NCBI RefSeq assembly: GCF_019511605.1
Contig: NZ_JAEUAV010000019.1
Location: forward strand, 1-64,000
DNA: 64,000 bases
Direction of reading: 5' to 3'
From: Paraburkholderia phenoliruptrix
Lineage (GTDB): Bacteria; Pseudomonadota; Gammaproteobacteria; Burkholderiales; Burkholderiaceae
Below are positions 52,820 through 61,283 of the stretch, piece after piece. The notes under the pieces were generated by a model. That model searched no databases. It saw only the letters and a list, made by a program, of their open reading frames with translations, and had not been told where the DNA came from. How positions within the stretch are numbered: the stretch's first letter is position 1; every line of letters begins with the position of its first letter. Position numbers and translations under genes: made by a program.

Positions 52820-53490
52820 GTACTCACTTTGCCGAGCGCCGCGGCAACGCGTTCCCAGCGTGTCTCGATGCCTGCATCCACTTCGCCGCTGCCGGCCTGT
52901 GCGCGGCAGCCGCCGCGCTCAACTGCCGGATCGGTGCGCACGGTCCAGCCGCGCGTTTGCAGTTCTTCCATCAGATAGGCTTCGACCACCGGCAGATCGG
53001 CGGGGCTCACGATCAGCGCAGGCGCGCCCGTGAGCGCGGGCTCGGCGGCCAGCACCTCGCGCGCGGCGGCGATCAGCGCCGTCGGGTCATGCTGCACGTG
53101 CTGGCGCACCACCTGTTGCGCGATGTCGAGCGCGAGCGCGACGAGCATCTCCGAAATGGCGCCTTGCGCGCCGTCGAGCGCGACCTTGAAGGTTTCGGCG
53201 AGTGCGGCGAGCCGTGCGGCCTCCTCGCGCGCTTCGCTTCTACCCTGCTCGAAGCCTTGCGCATGACCTTGCTCGTAGCCCGCCTGATAGCCGAGCGCCT
53301 GACCGGCCACATGGCCGGAGGCGATGCCCTGCGCGTGCGCGGCTTCGCGCAGGCGTTCGAGTTCGGCGGCGAGCGCGGCTTCGTCGGCCTCCGAGTTCGG
53401 CGGCGCGGGGGGCACCGGATCGAACGAGGCCATCTCCCAGCGCTGGTAGGCCGAGAGGCTTTCCTTCGCCGCGGAGTTCCGATTAGACAT
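52813..53490 (-). CDS. fliH: Flagellar export regulator FliH
   Basis: A 225-residue stator-like protein that controls FliI. The middle has the GxxxG helix typical of FliH (GIASGHVAGQALGYQAGYEQ and GHAQGFEQG) and the C-terminal domain reads ALDIAQQVVRQHVQHDP and RGWTVRTDPAVERGGC. Start at ATG 53490 (MSNRNSAAKES) is favoured by GGAAG six bases upstream; ATG at 53496 is the alternative. Overlaps both fliG (eight bases) and fliI. Confidence 0.92.
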   Translation of the reverse strand: MSNRNSAAKESLSAYQRWEMASFDPVPPAPPNSEADEAALAAELERLREAAHAQGIASGHVAGQALGYQAGYEQGHAQGFEQGRSEAREEAARLAALAETFKVALDGAQGAISEMLVALALDIAQQVVRQHVQHDPTALIAAAREVLAAEPALTGAPALIVSPADLPVVEAYLMEELQTRGWTVRTDPAVERGGCRAQAGSGEVDAGIETRWERVAAALGKVSTW

Positions 53491-54478
53491 ATGCATCTTC
53501 CGCCTTGCCGCCAATCACGATCTGGCCGCTTTCCGCCAGATTGCGCACGATCTGCAGGATGCGGCGCTGCTGCGTCTCCACTTCGGAAACGCGCACCGGG
53601 CCGCGCGCGTCGAGGTCTTCGGCGAGCAGTTCTGCCGCGCGCTGCGACATGTTGGAGAGGAACTTCTGACGCAGCGCGGGCGCGGCGCCCTTCAGCGAGA
53701 TGATCAGCGCCTCGGATTCCACTTCCTTCAGCAGCAGCTGGATCGCGCGGTCTTCCAGGTCGAGCAGGTTCTCGAACACGAACATCTGATCGACGATCTT
53801 CTGCGCGAGCTCCGCGTCGTACTGGCGGACGTTCTCGATAACGCCTTCCTCGTGATTGCTCGACATGAAGTTGAGAATTTCCGCCGCCGTGCGAATACCG
53901 CCCATCGGGCTGCGCTTGAGGTTGTCGCTGCCGGACAGCAGGTGCGTGAGCACGTCGTCGAGTTCGCGCAGCGCCGCCGGCTGAATGCCGTCGAGCGTGG
54001 CGATGCGCAACAGCACGTCGTTACGCAGGCGGTCCGTGAAGCACGAGACGATTTCCGACGCCTGATCGCGGTCCAGGTGCACGAGAATCGTCGCGATGAT
54101 CTGCGGATGCTCGTTCTTGATCAGTTCCGCGACGGCCGGCGAGTCCATCCACTTCAGGCCCTCGATACCGCTCGTATCGCTGCCCTGCAGGATCCGGTCG
54201 ATGATCGCGCCGGCCTTGTCGTCGCCGAGCGCCTTGGTCAGCACGGAACGGATGTACTCGTTGGAGTCGAGCGACATGCCGGTGTGCTTTTCCGCCTCAC
54301 GCACGAACTCGTGCAGCACCGCGTCGATCTCCTCCCGGGTCACGGCCTTCATCGCGGCCATCGCGACGCCGATCTTCTGGACTTCGCGCGGTCCAAGGAA
54401 CTTGAACACCTGCGCAGCTTCTTCCTCGCCGATCGACATCAGCAGAAGCGCGCTCTTCATTACGCCTTCAGCGCTCAT
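53483..54478 (-). CDS. fliG: Flagellar motor switch protein FliG
   Basis: A 331-residue rotor protein against which the stator pushes. The FliF-binding N-terminal domain is followed by the middle EHPQ motif (KNEHPQIIATILVHLD) and the C-terminal domain with the charged torque helix (LLDLEDRAIQLLLKEVESEAL). Length matches the family exactly (331). Overlaps fliF by 11 bases and fliH by eight. Confidence 0.97.
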   Translation of the reverse strand: MSAEGVMKSALLLMSIGEEEAAQVFKFLGPREVQKIGVAMAAMKAVTREEIDAVLHEFVREAEKHTGMSLDSNEYIRSVLTKALGDDKAGAIIDRILQGSDTSGIEGLKWMDSPAVAELIKNEHPQIIATILVHLDRDQASEIVSCFTDRLRNDVLLRIATLDGIQPAALRELDDVLTHLLSGSDNLKRSPMGGIRTAAEILNFMSSNHEEGVIENVRQYDAELAQKIVDQMFVFENLLDLEDRAIQLLLKEVESEALIISLKGAAPALRQKFLSNMSQRAAELLAEDLDARGPVRVSEVETQQRRILQIVRNLAESGQIVIGGKAEDAYV

Positions 54479-56270
54479 CGGTCACCCAATTCTTGACGAC
54501 AGTTGCAACGATCTTCGGATCCTGGCGCGCGATGCTGCGCGCGAACTCCAGGTTCCGCTCATATTTGTGTTTCGCGTTTTCGAGCGCGAGCAGTTCGGCG
54601 TCGCCCGTGTCGATTTCGACGCTGCCGTTGGCGGCGCGCTCCGCGGCCGGAATGCCGTCCAGCAGGATCGGCTCGTCCGGCGAGGGCAGCGCGGCTGCCA
54701 CGACCGGCTCCGGCGGCGGGAACGCGCGGCGCAGCGCCGGCTTCACCATCACGAAGTAGAGGAACAGGGCCACCGCGCCGATGCCGAGATACGTCGCGAT
54801 CTGCTTGTAGAGCGCCAGCATGTCCGGCGTGCGCCACCACGGCAGGTCCGCGTTCGGGTCGAGCTCGGCGGTGAACGGGCTGTTGACCACGTTGACCGAG
54901 TCGCCGCGCTGCGCGTCGAAGCCCATCGCGTCCTTCACGAGCTGGTTGACCTGCGCGAGCTTGTCGGCGCTGACCGGCTGCATGGTGGCGCGGCCCTTGC
55001 CGTCGACCACGCGCAGATAGTTGACCACCACCGCCACGGACAGGCGCTTGATGCCGCCCATCGGCTGCTCGAGGTGACGCACGGTCTTGTCGAGCTCGTA
55101 GTTGGTCGTCATGTCCTTGCGGTCGCTGACCGGCGTGGTGGTGACGCTGCTGCTCGCGCCGTTCGGCGCATTGATCGGCGCCGAGGCCGGCTGCGGCGGC
55201 TGGTTCGACAGCGCGCCCGGCACGCCGGAGGCGCCGCCTTGCGACATTTCGGTTGCCGTGCTGGATTGCTGGCTGCGAATGGCCGCCTGTTGCGGGTTGC
55301 CGTTCGGGCCGTAGGCTTCCGAGGTCTGCTCGCTGCGCGAGAAGTCGATGTCGGCGCTCACCTGCGAATGCGCGTTGCCGGCGCCGAACAGCGGCGCGAG
55401 GATCGCGTCGATGCGCTGCTGGGTGTTGCGCTCGATCTGCTGACGGTACTTCAGTTGCGACGCGTCGAGCCCGCCGCCCACCGACGGCTGCGTGAGCAGA
55501 TTGCCGTCCTGGTCGAGAATGGTCACGCCCTTGACCGGCATTTCCGGCACCGCCGACGACACCATGTGAGTGATCGCGAGCACCTGGCCTTCGTCGAGCG
55601 CGCGGCCCGGGTACAGGTTGACGAGCACCGACGCCGACGGCGCTTCCTTGTCGCGCACGAACACGGAGGGCTTCGGAATCGCCAGATGCACGCGCGCCGA
55701 CTTCACCGAAGAAATGGACTGGATCGTGCGTTCCAGCTCGCCTTCGAGCGCGCGCTGATAGTTGATCTGCTCGGCAAACTGGCTGATGCCGAACTTCTGG
55801 TTGTCCATCAGTTCGAAGCCAACCGAGCCGCTTTTCGGCAGACCGAGCGATGCAAGGCGCAGCCGCATCTCATGGACCTGCTCGGCAGGCACCAGAATCG
55901 CACCGCCGGCATCGGAGAACTTGTACGGAATGTTCGCCTGCTGCAGCGCCGTGATGATGGCGCCGCCGTCGCGGTCCGACAGGTTGCTGTAGAGCACCTT
56001 GTAGTCCGGCGCGCGCGACCACAGGAACAGGCCCGCCACCACGGCGACTAGAACCGCCACCGCGAAGATCAGCGGGGCGCGCGGGTTGCCGCGCATCTGC
56101 GCGAGGCCCGACAGGCGCTGGCCAAAATTGCCGCCGAGGCCGCCACCAAGGCCGCCCAGGTCTGCGTTGCCGCCGGGCTGGCCGGCGCCTGCCGCGGCCG
56201 CGCCGGGCTGCGCGCCGGCGAGGCCCATGCGGGCGTCGGGGTTAATCAAAGAGTTGGCTGACGAATCCAT
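54468..56270 (-). CDS. fliF: Flagellar MS-ring protein FliF
   Basis: A 600-residue ring protein. It has a Gly/Ala-rich N-terminal lead, membrane span 1 near residues 68-86 (LIFAVAVLVAVVAGLFLW), the periplasmic ring-building domain (APDYKVLYSNLSDRDGGAI, LEGELERTIQSISSVKSARVHLA, split reading) and span 2 near residue 480 (IATYLGIGAVALFLYFVMV). The end IARQDPKIVATVVKNWV binds FliG. First gene of fliFGHIJK; divergent from fliE through a shared regulatory region. Confidence 0.96.
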   Translation of the reverse strand: MDSSANSLINPDARMGLAGAQPGAAAAGAGQPGGNADLGGLGGGLGGNFGQRLSGLAQMRGNPRAPLIFAVAVLVAVVAGLFLWSRAPDYKVLYSNLSDRDGGAIITALQQANIPYKFSDAGGAILVPAEQVHEMRLRLASLGLPKSGSVGFELMDNQKFGISQFAEQINYQRALEGELERTIQSISSVKSARVHLAIPKPSVFVRDKEAPSASVLVNLYPGRALDEGQVLAITHMVSSAVPEMPVKGVTILDQDGNLLTQPSVGGGLDASQLKYRQQIERNTQQRIDAILAPLFGAGNAHSQVSADIDFSRSEQTSEAYGPNGNPQQAAIRSQQSSTATEMSQGGASGVPGALSNQPPQPASAPINAPNGASSSVTTTPVSDRKDMTTNYELDKTVRHLEQPMGGIKRLSVAVVVNYLRVVDGKGRATMQPVSADKLAQVNQLVKDAMGFDAQRGDSVNVVNSPFTAELDPNADLPWWRTPDMLALYKQIATYLGIGAVALFLYFVMVKPALRRAFPPPEPVVAAALPSPDEPILLDGIPAAERAANGSVEIDTGDAELLALENAKHKYERNLEFARSIARQDPKIVATVVKNWVTDER

Positions 56271-56360
56271 GCGTCGGGTTTCTCCGGGATGCCTTTGCGT
56301 TCTGCCGCGCTACCGCGCCGACGGCCGGCGGGAGTACGGACAGATACTTTCACGACTGAA

Positions 56361-56399
56361 ATTATCCGCACGGCAGGCGCGCCCGATTGCTTGAATAGA
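56361..56399. promoter_or_regulatory. Divergent class II promoter between fliF and fliE
   Basis: On the minus strand CTATTC starts at 56398 and -10 GATAAT starts at 56366, the 32-bp offset found before flgA. On the plus strand TTATCC starts at 56362 and AATAGA at 56394, the same offset. The two elements overlap almost completely because the upstream box of one is nearly the -10 of the other. The minus reading is the stronger; the plus one has a poorer -10. Confidence 0.5.
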
Positions 56400-56505
56400 G
56401 CCGGGTTTCCCCCCTAGTTTCGGGGCTTTCGCCGTAAGGCCGCTGCTATGCTTTCGTCCAGATCGGTACGGTTTGGTCGTGCCGCTCGTCATTACTGGAG
56501 AGAAC

Positions 56506-56856
56506 ATGACTTTGCCCGTGAACGCGATTTCGTCGGCGCTGCAACAGTTGCATTCGATGGCGGCCCAGGCGGCCGGCGGCAGCACCGCGGCGAGCGGCGC
56601 CCCGGCCGCAGGGGAGTCCGGCGCAGCCACGGCCGGCGGCTTTGCGTCGGCGCTCAAGGCTTCGCTAGACAAGATCAGCGGCGACCAGACGAAGGCGATC
56701 GGCGAATCGCAAGCCTTCGAACTGGGCGCCTCGAACGTGTCGCTGAACGACGTGATGGTCGACATGCAGAAGGCCAACGTGGGCTTCCAGTTCGGCCTGC
56801 AGGTGCGCAACAAGCTGGTCTCGGCCTACAACGACATCATGCAGATGCAGGTCTGA
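56506..56856 (+). CDS. fliE: Flagellar hook-basal body adaptor FliE
   Basis: A 116-residue adaptor joining MS ring and rod. The conserved C-terminal half reads GESQAFELGASNVSLNDVMVDMQKANVGFQ (split reading) and QVRNKLVSAYNDIMQMQV. The N-terminal half is Ala/Gly-rich. CTGGAGAG precedes ATG 56506; the longer frame to 56473 is not conserved. Single gene before the sigma28 promoter of fliS. Confidence 0.94.
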   Translation: MTLPVNAISSALQQLHSMAAQAAGGSTAASGAPAAGESGAATAGGFASALKASLDKISGDQTKAIGESQAFELGASNVSLNDVMVDMQKANVGFQFGLQVRNKLVSAYNDIMQMQV

Positions 56857-56982
56857 ACCCGACTGCGGTCCACGGCGGCAAGAATTTCCGCCCGCTGTGG
56901 CCGCAAACGCCCGTCCGCACGCGCATGCGCGCCGCGAGGCGTGCTCGCGCGGCTTGAGCCCTTAATCCTCCTTACACCGGCC

Positions 56983-57010
56983 TAAAGCTTTTTCGCTGCG
57001 TATCCGATAA
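56983..57010 (+). promoter_or_regulatory. Sigma28 promoter of fliST and the second fliK/fhlB pair
   Basis: TAAAGCTT (56983-56990), 12-bp spacer, TCCGATAA (57003-57010): seven of eight matches in each half. The fliS start is 87 bp downstream. It places the second fliK-like gene in the late class. Confidence 0.75.
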
Positions 57011-57097
57011 CCAGATACAGGCATGAATCCGGGTTGCGGCGACGCATCCGGGTGGGCTGCCACGACCAACCGTAGTTGCAATTGAGGAGGAGCGCCG

Positions 57098-57532
57098 ATG
57101 TTTTCCCCAGGACACTCTGGAGCCAATGCGTACGCACGCGTGGGCGTCGAGACAGGGGTGATGGGCGCGAGTCCGCATCGTCTGATCGTGATGCTGTATC
57201 AGGGGGCCCGGCAAGCCATCGCGCAAGCGCGCATGCACGTGCAGCAGGGCAATGTATCCGGTCGTGGAGAGGCGATCGGCAAGGCAATTCAGATCGTCGA
57301 AAGCGGGCTGCAACAGTCGCTCAACCTGGAGGTTGGCGGCGAGATTGCGCAGCGGCTGAACGCGCTATATAGCTATATGTCGCGCCGGCTGCTGGAAGCC
57401 AATATAAAAGCGAGTGAGGCAATGCTGGTCGAGGTCGACGGTCTTCTGGCGACGCTTGAAGAAGCATGGATCGGGATTGCCCCGGAGATCGCGCGGATGG
57501 CGGCCCAGCCGGCCGCGGAAAGCATGAGATGA
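57098..57532 (+). CDS. fliS: Flagellin export chaperone FliS
   Basis: A 144-residue helical chaperone that binds the flagellin C-terminus. The family core is NAYARVGVETGVMGASPHRLIVMLYQGA (split reading) and later NALYSYMSRRLLEANI. It usually follows fliD, but here it has its own promoter and fliC and fliD are elsewhere. AGGAGGAG precedes the ATG. It overlaps fliT by four bases. Confidence 0.96.
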   Translation: MFSPGHSGANAYARVGVETGVMGASPHRLIVMLYQGARQAIAQARMHVQQGNVSGRGEAIGKAIQIVESGLQQSLNLEVGGEIAQRLNALYSYMSRRLLEANIKASEAMLVEVDGLLATLEEAWIGIAPEIARMAAQPAAESMR

Positions 57533-57855
57533 CATCGAACGCAGAATATTTTGCCCGCTACGAGGCCATCGCAGCGCTGTCGTGCCGCATGCTGACGGCA
57601 GCCCGACGTGCGTTGTGGAACGACCTGGTTCACCTGCAGGAAGAATACCGGCAACTGGTGGACGCGCTGAAAGAGGCGGAGACGGGCGTCAAGCTCGACG
57701 AGACGGAGCGCCTGCGCAAGTACGCGCTGATCCGGCAGATCCTCGCCGACGACGCCGCGATCCGCGATCTGGCCAATCCGAGCCTTGCCAAGCTGTCGGC
57801 CTTGTTCGGCGGGCGGCCGTCGCGAGTGCTCAAGGAGCTGTACGGGGCGCGCTGA
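57529..57855 (+). CDS. fliT: Flagellar chaperone FliT
   Basis: A 108-residue protein of the FliT type, the chaperone for the filament cap FliD and, in some bacteria, an inhibitor of FlhDC. It is all helical with YEAIAALSCRMLTAARRALWNDLVHLQEEY (split reading) and LAKLSALFGGRPS in the C-terminal part. The ATG overlaps the fliS stop (ATGA), which fixes the start. Weaker family match than FliS, but the position is diagnostic. Confidence 0.85.
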   Translation: MTSNAEYFARYEAIAALSCRMLTAARRALWNDLVHLQEEYRQLVDALKEAETGVKLDETERLRKYALIRQILADDAAIRDLANPSLAKLSALFGGRPSRVLKELYGAR

Positions 57856-57934
57856 GGGTAGCCGCGAGGCAGTCCCACGGCGTCCAACTGAACGAATTTG
57901 AGCGCGCTGCCGCCAATGTGACCAAGGAATCGGC

Positions 57935-59371
57935 ATGAACGGAATCGACACGGCTCTCGCATCGCTGCTTGCGACCCGCATCGACAGCCTGCTGAACATT
58001 GGCCCTGGCAGCGCCGCTACCACCCAGACCGGCGCGGCGGACGTCGCGGAGGCGCCGATCCCCGGTGCTCCCGTCGCGCCACCCGCACCGCCCCAGCCTT
58101 CCGCGCAGACGGCGCTGTCCGCCGTCGCGCTCACGCTGAACGCGATCGTGCGCTCGGGCGGCGAGGCGACGCCCGCGATTGTCGGCCAGACGCCGATCTG
58201 GCCTGCCGCGCCCGCGCTCGACGTCGAAGTCGGCGCATCGCCGCTGTTCGGCGCGCCGGCGACTTCCAGCACCACTCCGAACTCCGCCGCTTCGGCTGCC
58301 ACAGCGAATGTCGCGGCGGCTCAGGTGCCCGTCGCGGCGCTCGCGGCTGCGCTTTCGCAGACGGTCAGCGACAGCGGTCTCTTCTACGAAGCGCATCTTT
58401 CGCAATGGCTGAGCGGCCAGCGCGCACCGGAAACGCTCGCCGGCGAGGCGCAGAACAAGCTCGTCGCGGCAGCCGCGCAATTGCCGCTGAACCTGGGCGG
58501 CACCGCTGGTGAGGCGTCGTCTGCTTCCGCCGCCGCAAGGCCCGGTATGGGCGCGGCGCAGAACGGTCCGGCCGGCGCTGGTACGGGAAACCCGAATGCC
58601 GCCAACGCTGCCAATGCTGCCAACGCGAATGCCGGTATGAGCGCCGCGCGCGCGATGCCGTTCATCGACACCGCGCACGCCGCGCGTTTTGTCGCAGGTG
58701 AGGTGCTGGCGAGCTCGCTATCCGACCTGAACGGTCAGCCCACTCACGCGGGTCTGCACAACGCGGCCTCGGCAGCCGCCGACGGCGGCACGGCGCAGAC
58801 GGCGCAAGCCGCAGCGGTTCATCCGGCCACGGTGCCGCTCGTGCGCCAGCAGCTCGACCTGCTGGCAACGGGGCAGTTTCGCTGGACCGGCGAAGCCTGG
58901 CCCGGCGCGAAGCTCGACTGGACGATCGAACAGGAAGGCGACGAGTGGGACCGCGGCGGTGGTGGTGCGGCGAGCGAAGAAGATCAGCCGTGGCGCACGC
59001 GGCTCACGCTCTCGTTGCCGACGCTTGGCACCGTCGACGCCGAATTGACCCTGACCGGCATGCGCCTCGTCGCGCGCGTGCAGGCGAGCCCCGAGGGCGC
59101 GGCGCGTCTTGCGGTGCAGGGCGAGAGCTTCCGTCAGCGGCTCGCGGCCGCGGGCATCCAGTTGCATGGTTTGACGATTCGCGAAATTGGCGGCGGCGCG
59201 CCTGCCACCGGCGCGGCCGCGGGAGCCGCGACGGCTCAGGCGGCGGCGTCGGCGTATGCACGTTCGGCTTCGGCGGGCGCGAGTGCCGCAGCTGCTGCGT
59301 CGACGGCTGCCGGTGCGGCCTCGGCAAGGAATGCGCGCGCCCCGCTCGACGATTTCGACTGGGATATGTGA
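57935..59371 (+). CDS. Second FliK-like hook-length control domain protein
   Basis: A 478-residue protein. The first 290 residues are Ala/Pro/Thr-rich low complexity with NAANAANAANA repeats. The C-terminal domain resembles the FliK hook-length control fold: GAKLDWTIEQEGDEW, LTLSLPTLGTVDAELTLTGMRL (split reading) and FRQRLAAAGIQLHGLTIREI. It differs from the FliK at 49009 and is followed directly by an FlhB-C homologue, overlapping at TGATG. Gene order and sigma28 control suggest a late switching role; a true FliK function is inferred. Confidence 0.82.
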   Translation: MNGIDTALASLLATRIDSLLNIGPGSAATTQTGAADVAEAPIPGAPVAPPAPPQPSAQTALSAVALTLNAIVRSGGEATPAIVGQTPIWPAAPALDVEVGASPLFGAPATSSTTPNSAASAATANVAAAQVPVAALAAALSQTVSDSGLFYEAHLSQWLSGQRAPETLAGEAQNKLVAAAAQLPLNLGGTAGEASSASAAARPGMGAAQNGPAGAGTGNPNAANAANAANANAGMSAARAMPFIDTAHAARFVAGEVLASSLSDLNGQPTHAGLHNAASAAADGGTAQTAQAAAVHPATVPLVRQQLDLLATGQFRWTGEAWPGAKLDWTIEQEGDEWDRGGGGAASEEDQPWRTRLTLSLPTLGTVDAELTLTGMRLVARVQASPEGAARLAVQGESFRQRLAAAGIQLHGLTIREIGGGAPATGAAAGAATAQAAASAYARSASAGASAAAAASTAAGAASARNARAPLDDFDWDM

Positions 59372-59742
59372 TGAGCCGCAAACATCGCCGCAGCGCGGCT
59401 GCGCTCGTCTACGACGCCCAAGGCGGCGACGCCGCTCCACGCGTGATCGCCAAGGGTTACGGGATGCTGGCCGAGATGATCGTGCAGCGCGCGAAGGAAG
59501 CCGGCCTGTACGTGCATGAAGCGCCGGAAATGGTCTCGCTGCTGATGCAGGTGGACCTCGACGCGCGCATTCCGCCGCAGCTCTACCAGGCGGTCGCGGA
59601 ATTGCTGGCCTGGCTGCATCGGCTGGAAAGCGGAGCGGAGCACGAGCCGCCGCACGCCGCGCCGGGCGGCGCGAAGGGCCGCGCCGACGATGTCACCGAC
59701 GTCATCGCGGTCGACGTGGAGGGAGAAGCGGGCGGGCGCTGA
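59371..59742 (+). CDS. fhlB: FlhB C-terminal-domain homologue (FhlB/FlhX type)
   Basis: A 123-residue cytoplasmic protein homologous to the cleaved C-terminal part of FlhB. Its core PRVIAKGYGMLAEMIVQRAK and IPPQLYQAVAELLAWLH align with APKVVAKGVNLVAARIREL and IPGQLYGAVAEVLAWVY of the FlhB here. It begins at RRSAAALVYD where FlhB has NPTHFAVALQY, so the cleavage site itself is missing and the protein starts about where the cut fragment would. Such FlhX-type proteins can replace FlhB-CC in other bacteria. Translation is coupled to the upstream fliK-like gene. Acidic C-terminal tail. Confidence 0.9.
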   Translation: MSRKHRRSAAALVYDAQGGDAAPRVIAKGYGMLAEMIVQRAKEAGLYVHEAPEMVSLLMQVDLDARIPPQLYQAVAELLAWLHRLESGAEHEPPHAAPGGAKGRADDVTDVIAVDVEGEAGGR

Positions 59743-59794
59743 GCGGGCGACGCGAGGCACGCCGGCCCCACCTTCCCGCACCGCAGCTCACCGC

Positions 59795-61213
59795 TCAGAA
59801 CCGCATCATCAGCTTGAGCAGCGCGTCGACGCGCCTGCCGTACGGCGGCGCAATCCATCCGCGCGCGTTCAGACGCGCCTGCGTGAGCACCGGCTTCATC
59901 TTCGAGAACGTCACGAAGCCTTCGTAGCCGTGATACGCACCCATGCCGCTCGCGCCCACTCCGCCGAACGGCAGGCTTTCGCACGCGAGGTGCATCAGCG
60001 TTTCGTTGATTGCCATGCCGCCCGCGACGGTTTCATGCGTGGCGCGCTCGATGGTCGCGGCGTCGTCCGCATACAGGTAAAGCGCGAGCGGGCGCGGCCG
60101 CGCGTTGATGAACGCAATGGCTTCGTCGAGCGTGTCGTAGGCAACGATGGGCAGCAGCGGGCCGAAGATCTCTTCCTGCATCAGCGCACATTCGCCAGGA
60201 GCATGCGTCACGACGACAGGCGGAAAGCGCCGGCTGGCGGCGTCGGGCGCGCAGTCGGTCAACGGGTGCAGTTGCGCGCCCGCGGCTGCGGCTTCGTCTG
60301 CGAGACGCTCGAGCCGCTCGAAGTGCCGCGGGGAAATGATCGACGTGTAGTCCGGGTTCTGCGCGAAGCCGGGATACATCTTCGCCATTCGGACCCGCGC
60401 CCGGTCGATGAAAGCCTGCTCCTTGCCGCGCGGCACGAGCACATAGTCGGGCGCGACGCAGGTCTGCCCGGCGTTGAGCGTTTTCCCGGCGATGAGGTTG
60501 TCCACGGCATTCTCGAAACGCGCGTGCGCGCCGATGATGGCGGGCGATTTGCCGCCAAGTTCGAGGGTTACCGGCGTCAGGTTGGCGGCGGCCGCACGCA
60601 TCACTTCATGGCCGATTTTCGTCGAGCCCGTAAACAACAGATGATCGAAGGGCTGCGCGCTGAACGCGGCGGCCAGCGCGGCGTCGCCGTTCACCACCGC
60701 GACGTGGTCGCGAGCGAAGGTCTCGCTAATCAGCTTCTCGAACAACGCGGAGGTGCGCGGCGTCAGTTCCGACATCTTGATAATGGCGCGGTTGCCGGCA
60801 GTGAGCGCGCTGATGAGCGGCCCGGCGGCGAGCAGCACCGGATAGTTCCACGGCACGATAATGCCCACCACGCCGAGCGGCTGCGGCACCACCTTCGCGC
60901 GCGCCGGCAGGAGCCACTTGTTGGTGCTGCGGCGCTGCGCTTTCATCCACCGTTTGCCGTGCCGCAGCGCTGCGTCGATTTCCTCCTTCACCAGCAGGAA
61001 TTCGGCGAGCAGCACTTCCTGCCTCGCACGATTGCCGAAGTCGGCGTTCATCGCGTCGGCGAGGGCGTCGCGACTGTCGAGCAGCACTTTGCGCAGGGCT
61101 CTCAGGTGCGCTGCGCGCGTTTCCCACGACGGATACGGCGCGCGCCGATATGCATGGCGCTGCTCGCGAAGCAGCGCTTCGAGCGCGGCGACTTCCGGCA
61201 GATCTTTCTTCAT
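59795..61213 (-). CDS. Aldehyde dehydrogenase, coniferyl-aldehyde type
   Basis: A 472-residue NAD(P)-dependent aldehyde dehydrogenase. The catalytic Cys lies in NAGQTCVAPDYVL and the general base Glu in LELGGKSPAIIG. The N-terminal part has SWETRAAHLRALRKVL, and cofactor contacts PWNYPVLLAAGPLISALTAGN (split reading) and STKIGHEVM. Similarity is best to the coniferyl aldehyde dehydrogenase subgroup of shorter ALDHs. No motility link; 70 bp past an acyl-CoA dehydrogenase gene on the same strand. Confidence 0.88.
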   Translation of the reverse strand: MKKDLPEVAALEALLREQRHAYRRAPYPSWETRAAHLRALRKVLLDSRDALADAMNADFGNRARQEVLLAEFLLVKEEIDAALRHGKRWMKAQRRSTNKWLLPARAKVVPQPLGVVGIIVPWNYPVLLAAGPLISALTAGNRAIIKMSELTPRTSALFEKLISETFARDHVAVVNGDAALAAAFSAQPFDHLLFTGSTKIGHEVMRAAAANLTPVTLELGGKSPAIIGAHARFENAVDNLIAGKTLNAGQTCVAPDYVLVPRGKEQAFIDRARVRMAKMYPGFAQNPDYTSIISPRHFERLERLADEAAAAGAQLHPLTDCAPDAASRRFPPVVVTHAPGECALMQEEIFGPLLPIVAYDTLDEAIAFINARPRPLALYLYADDAATIERATHETVAGGMAINETLMHLACESLPFGGVGASGMGAYHGYEGFVTFSKMKPVLTQARLNARGWIAPPYGRRVDALLKLMMRF

Positions 61214-61283
61214 TGTTCATCACTCCCTGATGAAAGAGGCGCGCTCCAGCTGCGCGCTTATAGATGTTGTCGGTGTGCGAATC

